6,166 bases of DNA from SLLW01 sp964388615 (GTDB taxonomy: Bacteria > Bacteroidota > Rhodothermia > Balneolales > Natronogracilivirgulaceae): positions 1 to 6,166 of the forward strand of contig CAYMBG010000130.1 in assembly GCA_964388615.1 (NCBI GenBank), written 5' to 3'. Every line of letters starts with the position of its first letter. Position 1 is the first letter of the stretch. Below are positions 5,613 through 6,166 of this stretch, piece by piece. The notes beneath the pieces were generated by a model. The model ran no database searches and was not told the origin of the DNA. It was given only the letters and a program-made list of their open reading frames with translations. The position numbers were made by a program, and so were the translations under genes.

Positions 5613-6166
5613 TTATTCCTTTTTGTAGAGTCCCCTTCTACGAATATATGCCTCCACCTCGGGATGAAGGTGATCAGACAATAGTTCTCCGGATTCCATC
5701 AGTAACTTCCGGATTCCGGTTGAAGATATATTCACCTTTTCATGCTCACAAAAATGGACGTCAAAGGAACCAAGCTCTGTTGGTATGCTTGTATCGGTAT
5801 CCGGACGCTCAGCCACCAGTAATTTTGCTTTTTGTGAAATTTTCTCAAACTCATACCATTTCGGCAAATCCTGCAGGGTATCACTACCTATGCAAAGCAT
5901 AAAATCATGATCCGGAAAACTGGTTGTAAGAAAGGACAACGTTTTCAGGGTATAGTTCGGCGGATTCATACGTTGCTCCACATCTGAGAGCTTAAGGTCA
6001 GAGCGTCCTCCAAAAGCCAATTCCAGCATATTCCACCGATCTTGAAATGATGCCAATGAGGAAATATGTTTATGGGGAGGATTTGGAGTAAGAATGACCC
6101 AAAGGTCTTCAATACATTCTGAATTCAGAAATGATTCAACCAATGCCTCGTGACCACGGTGGACCG
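5613..6166 (-). CDS. nadD: Nicotinate-nucleotide adenylyltransferase NadD (N-terminus outside window)
   Basis: NadD transfers AMP from ATP to nicotinate mononucleotide, making deamido-NAD in the NAD pathway; it is cytosolic. The frame stays open to the right edge, reading (P)VHRGHEALVESF, so the catalytic HxGH motif (His-Arg-Gly-His, 6150-6161) is present and only about ten N-terminal residues, the usual GGTFDP strand, are missing. Other family marks are LTPNPPHK, PPNYTLKTL, the segment CIGSDTLQDLPKWYEF, and ISSTGIR at 5709-5729, the second nucleotide-binding motif. The end HPEVEAYIRRRGLY is typical of NadD. A TTG at 6141-6143 is inside the conserved N-terminal region and should not be taken as a start. 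Complete length would be about 195 residues, normal for the family. The gene converges on tadA with 29 bp between stops. All visible catalytic motifs are intact. Confidence 0.96.
   Translation of the reverse strand, partial: VHRGHEALVESFLNSECIEDLWVILTPNPPHKHISSLASFQDRWNMLELAFGGRSDLKLSDVEQRMNPPNYTLKTLSFLTTSFPDHDFMLCIGSDTLQDLPKWYEFEKISQKAKLLVAERPDTDTSIPTELGSFDVHFCEHEKVNISSTGIRKLLMESGELLSDHLHPEVEAYIRRRGLYKKE

Noticed and set aside
5688..5717. TCCGGATTCC repeated at a 20-bp interval
   Set aside because: Lies inside nadD, the interval is not a multiple of three, and each copy encodes unrelated conserved residues; coincidence is the simplest reading.
5510..5902. 130-codon plus-strand open frame
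   Set aside because: It overlaps the end of tadA and the antisense of nadD, both of which are certain genes; no motif supports it.

Overview
The window (6166 bp, moderate GC, with an AT-rich spacer near 4.65-5.05 kb) looks like ordinary chromosomal DNA from a Gram-negative bacterium of the Bacteroidota/Rhodothermota/Balneolota group. The reasons are a MoxR ATPase paired with a membrane-bound VWA protein, an outer-envelope lipoprotein, and starts with no clear Shine-Dalgarno but often A-rich leaders. The phylum-level placement is inference. No RNA gene, CRISPR array, insertion sequence or phage gene was seen.

Layout, left to right. (1) Bases 1-592 (+) are the C-terminal part of a MoxR-family AAA+ ATPase. 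(2) 636-2774 (+) is a 712-residue membrane-anchored protein with a VWA domain, a glutamine-amidotransferase-like segment without any cysteine, and an Ig-like segment; it probably shares a transcript with the ATPase. (3) 2780-2826 is a strong bidirectional intrinsic terminator between convergent transcripts. (4) 2870-4132 and 4169-4633 (both -) form a two-gene unit: a small lipoprotein first, then a secreted, coiled-coil, C-terminally membrane-anchored protein. I recognise neither family. (5) 4634-5097 is an AT-rich divergent intergenic region with several small inverted and direct repeats. (6) 5098-5583 (+) is tadA, the tRNA adenosine deaminase. (7) 5613 to the right edge (-) is nadD, nicotinate-mononucleotide adenylyltransferase, lacking only its extreme N-terminus because the window ends.

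Functionally, the left third is a MoxR/VWA envelope module: a cytosolic AAA+ ATPase that, by family analogy, remodels or activates a partner, next to a periplasm-facing VWA protein with an intact metal-binding (MIDAS) motif. The middle is an uncharacterised envelope pair. The right end holds two housekeeping enzymes, arranged tail to tail. The least explained items are the lipoprotein/coiled-coil pair and the repeat-rich spacer upstream of tadA. Nothing here clearly amounts to a new defence or mobile system.
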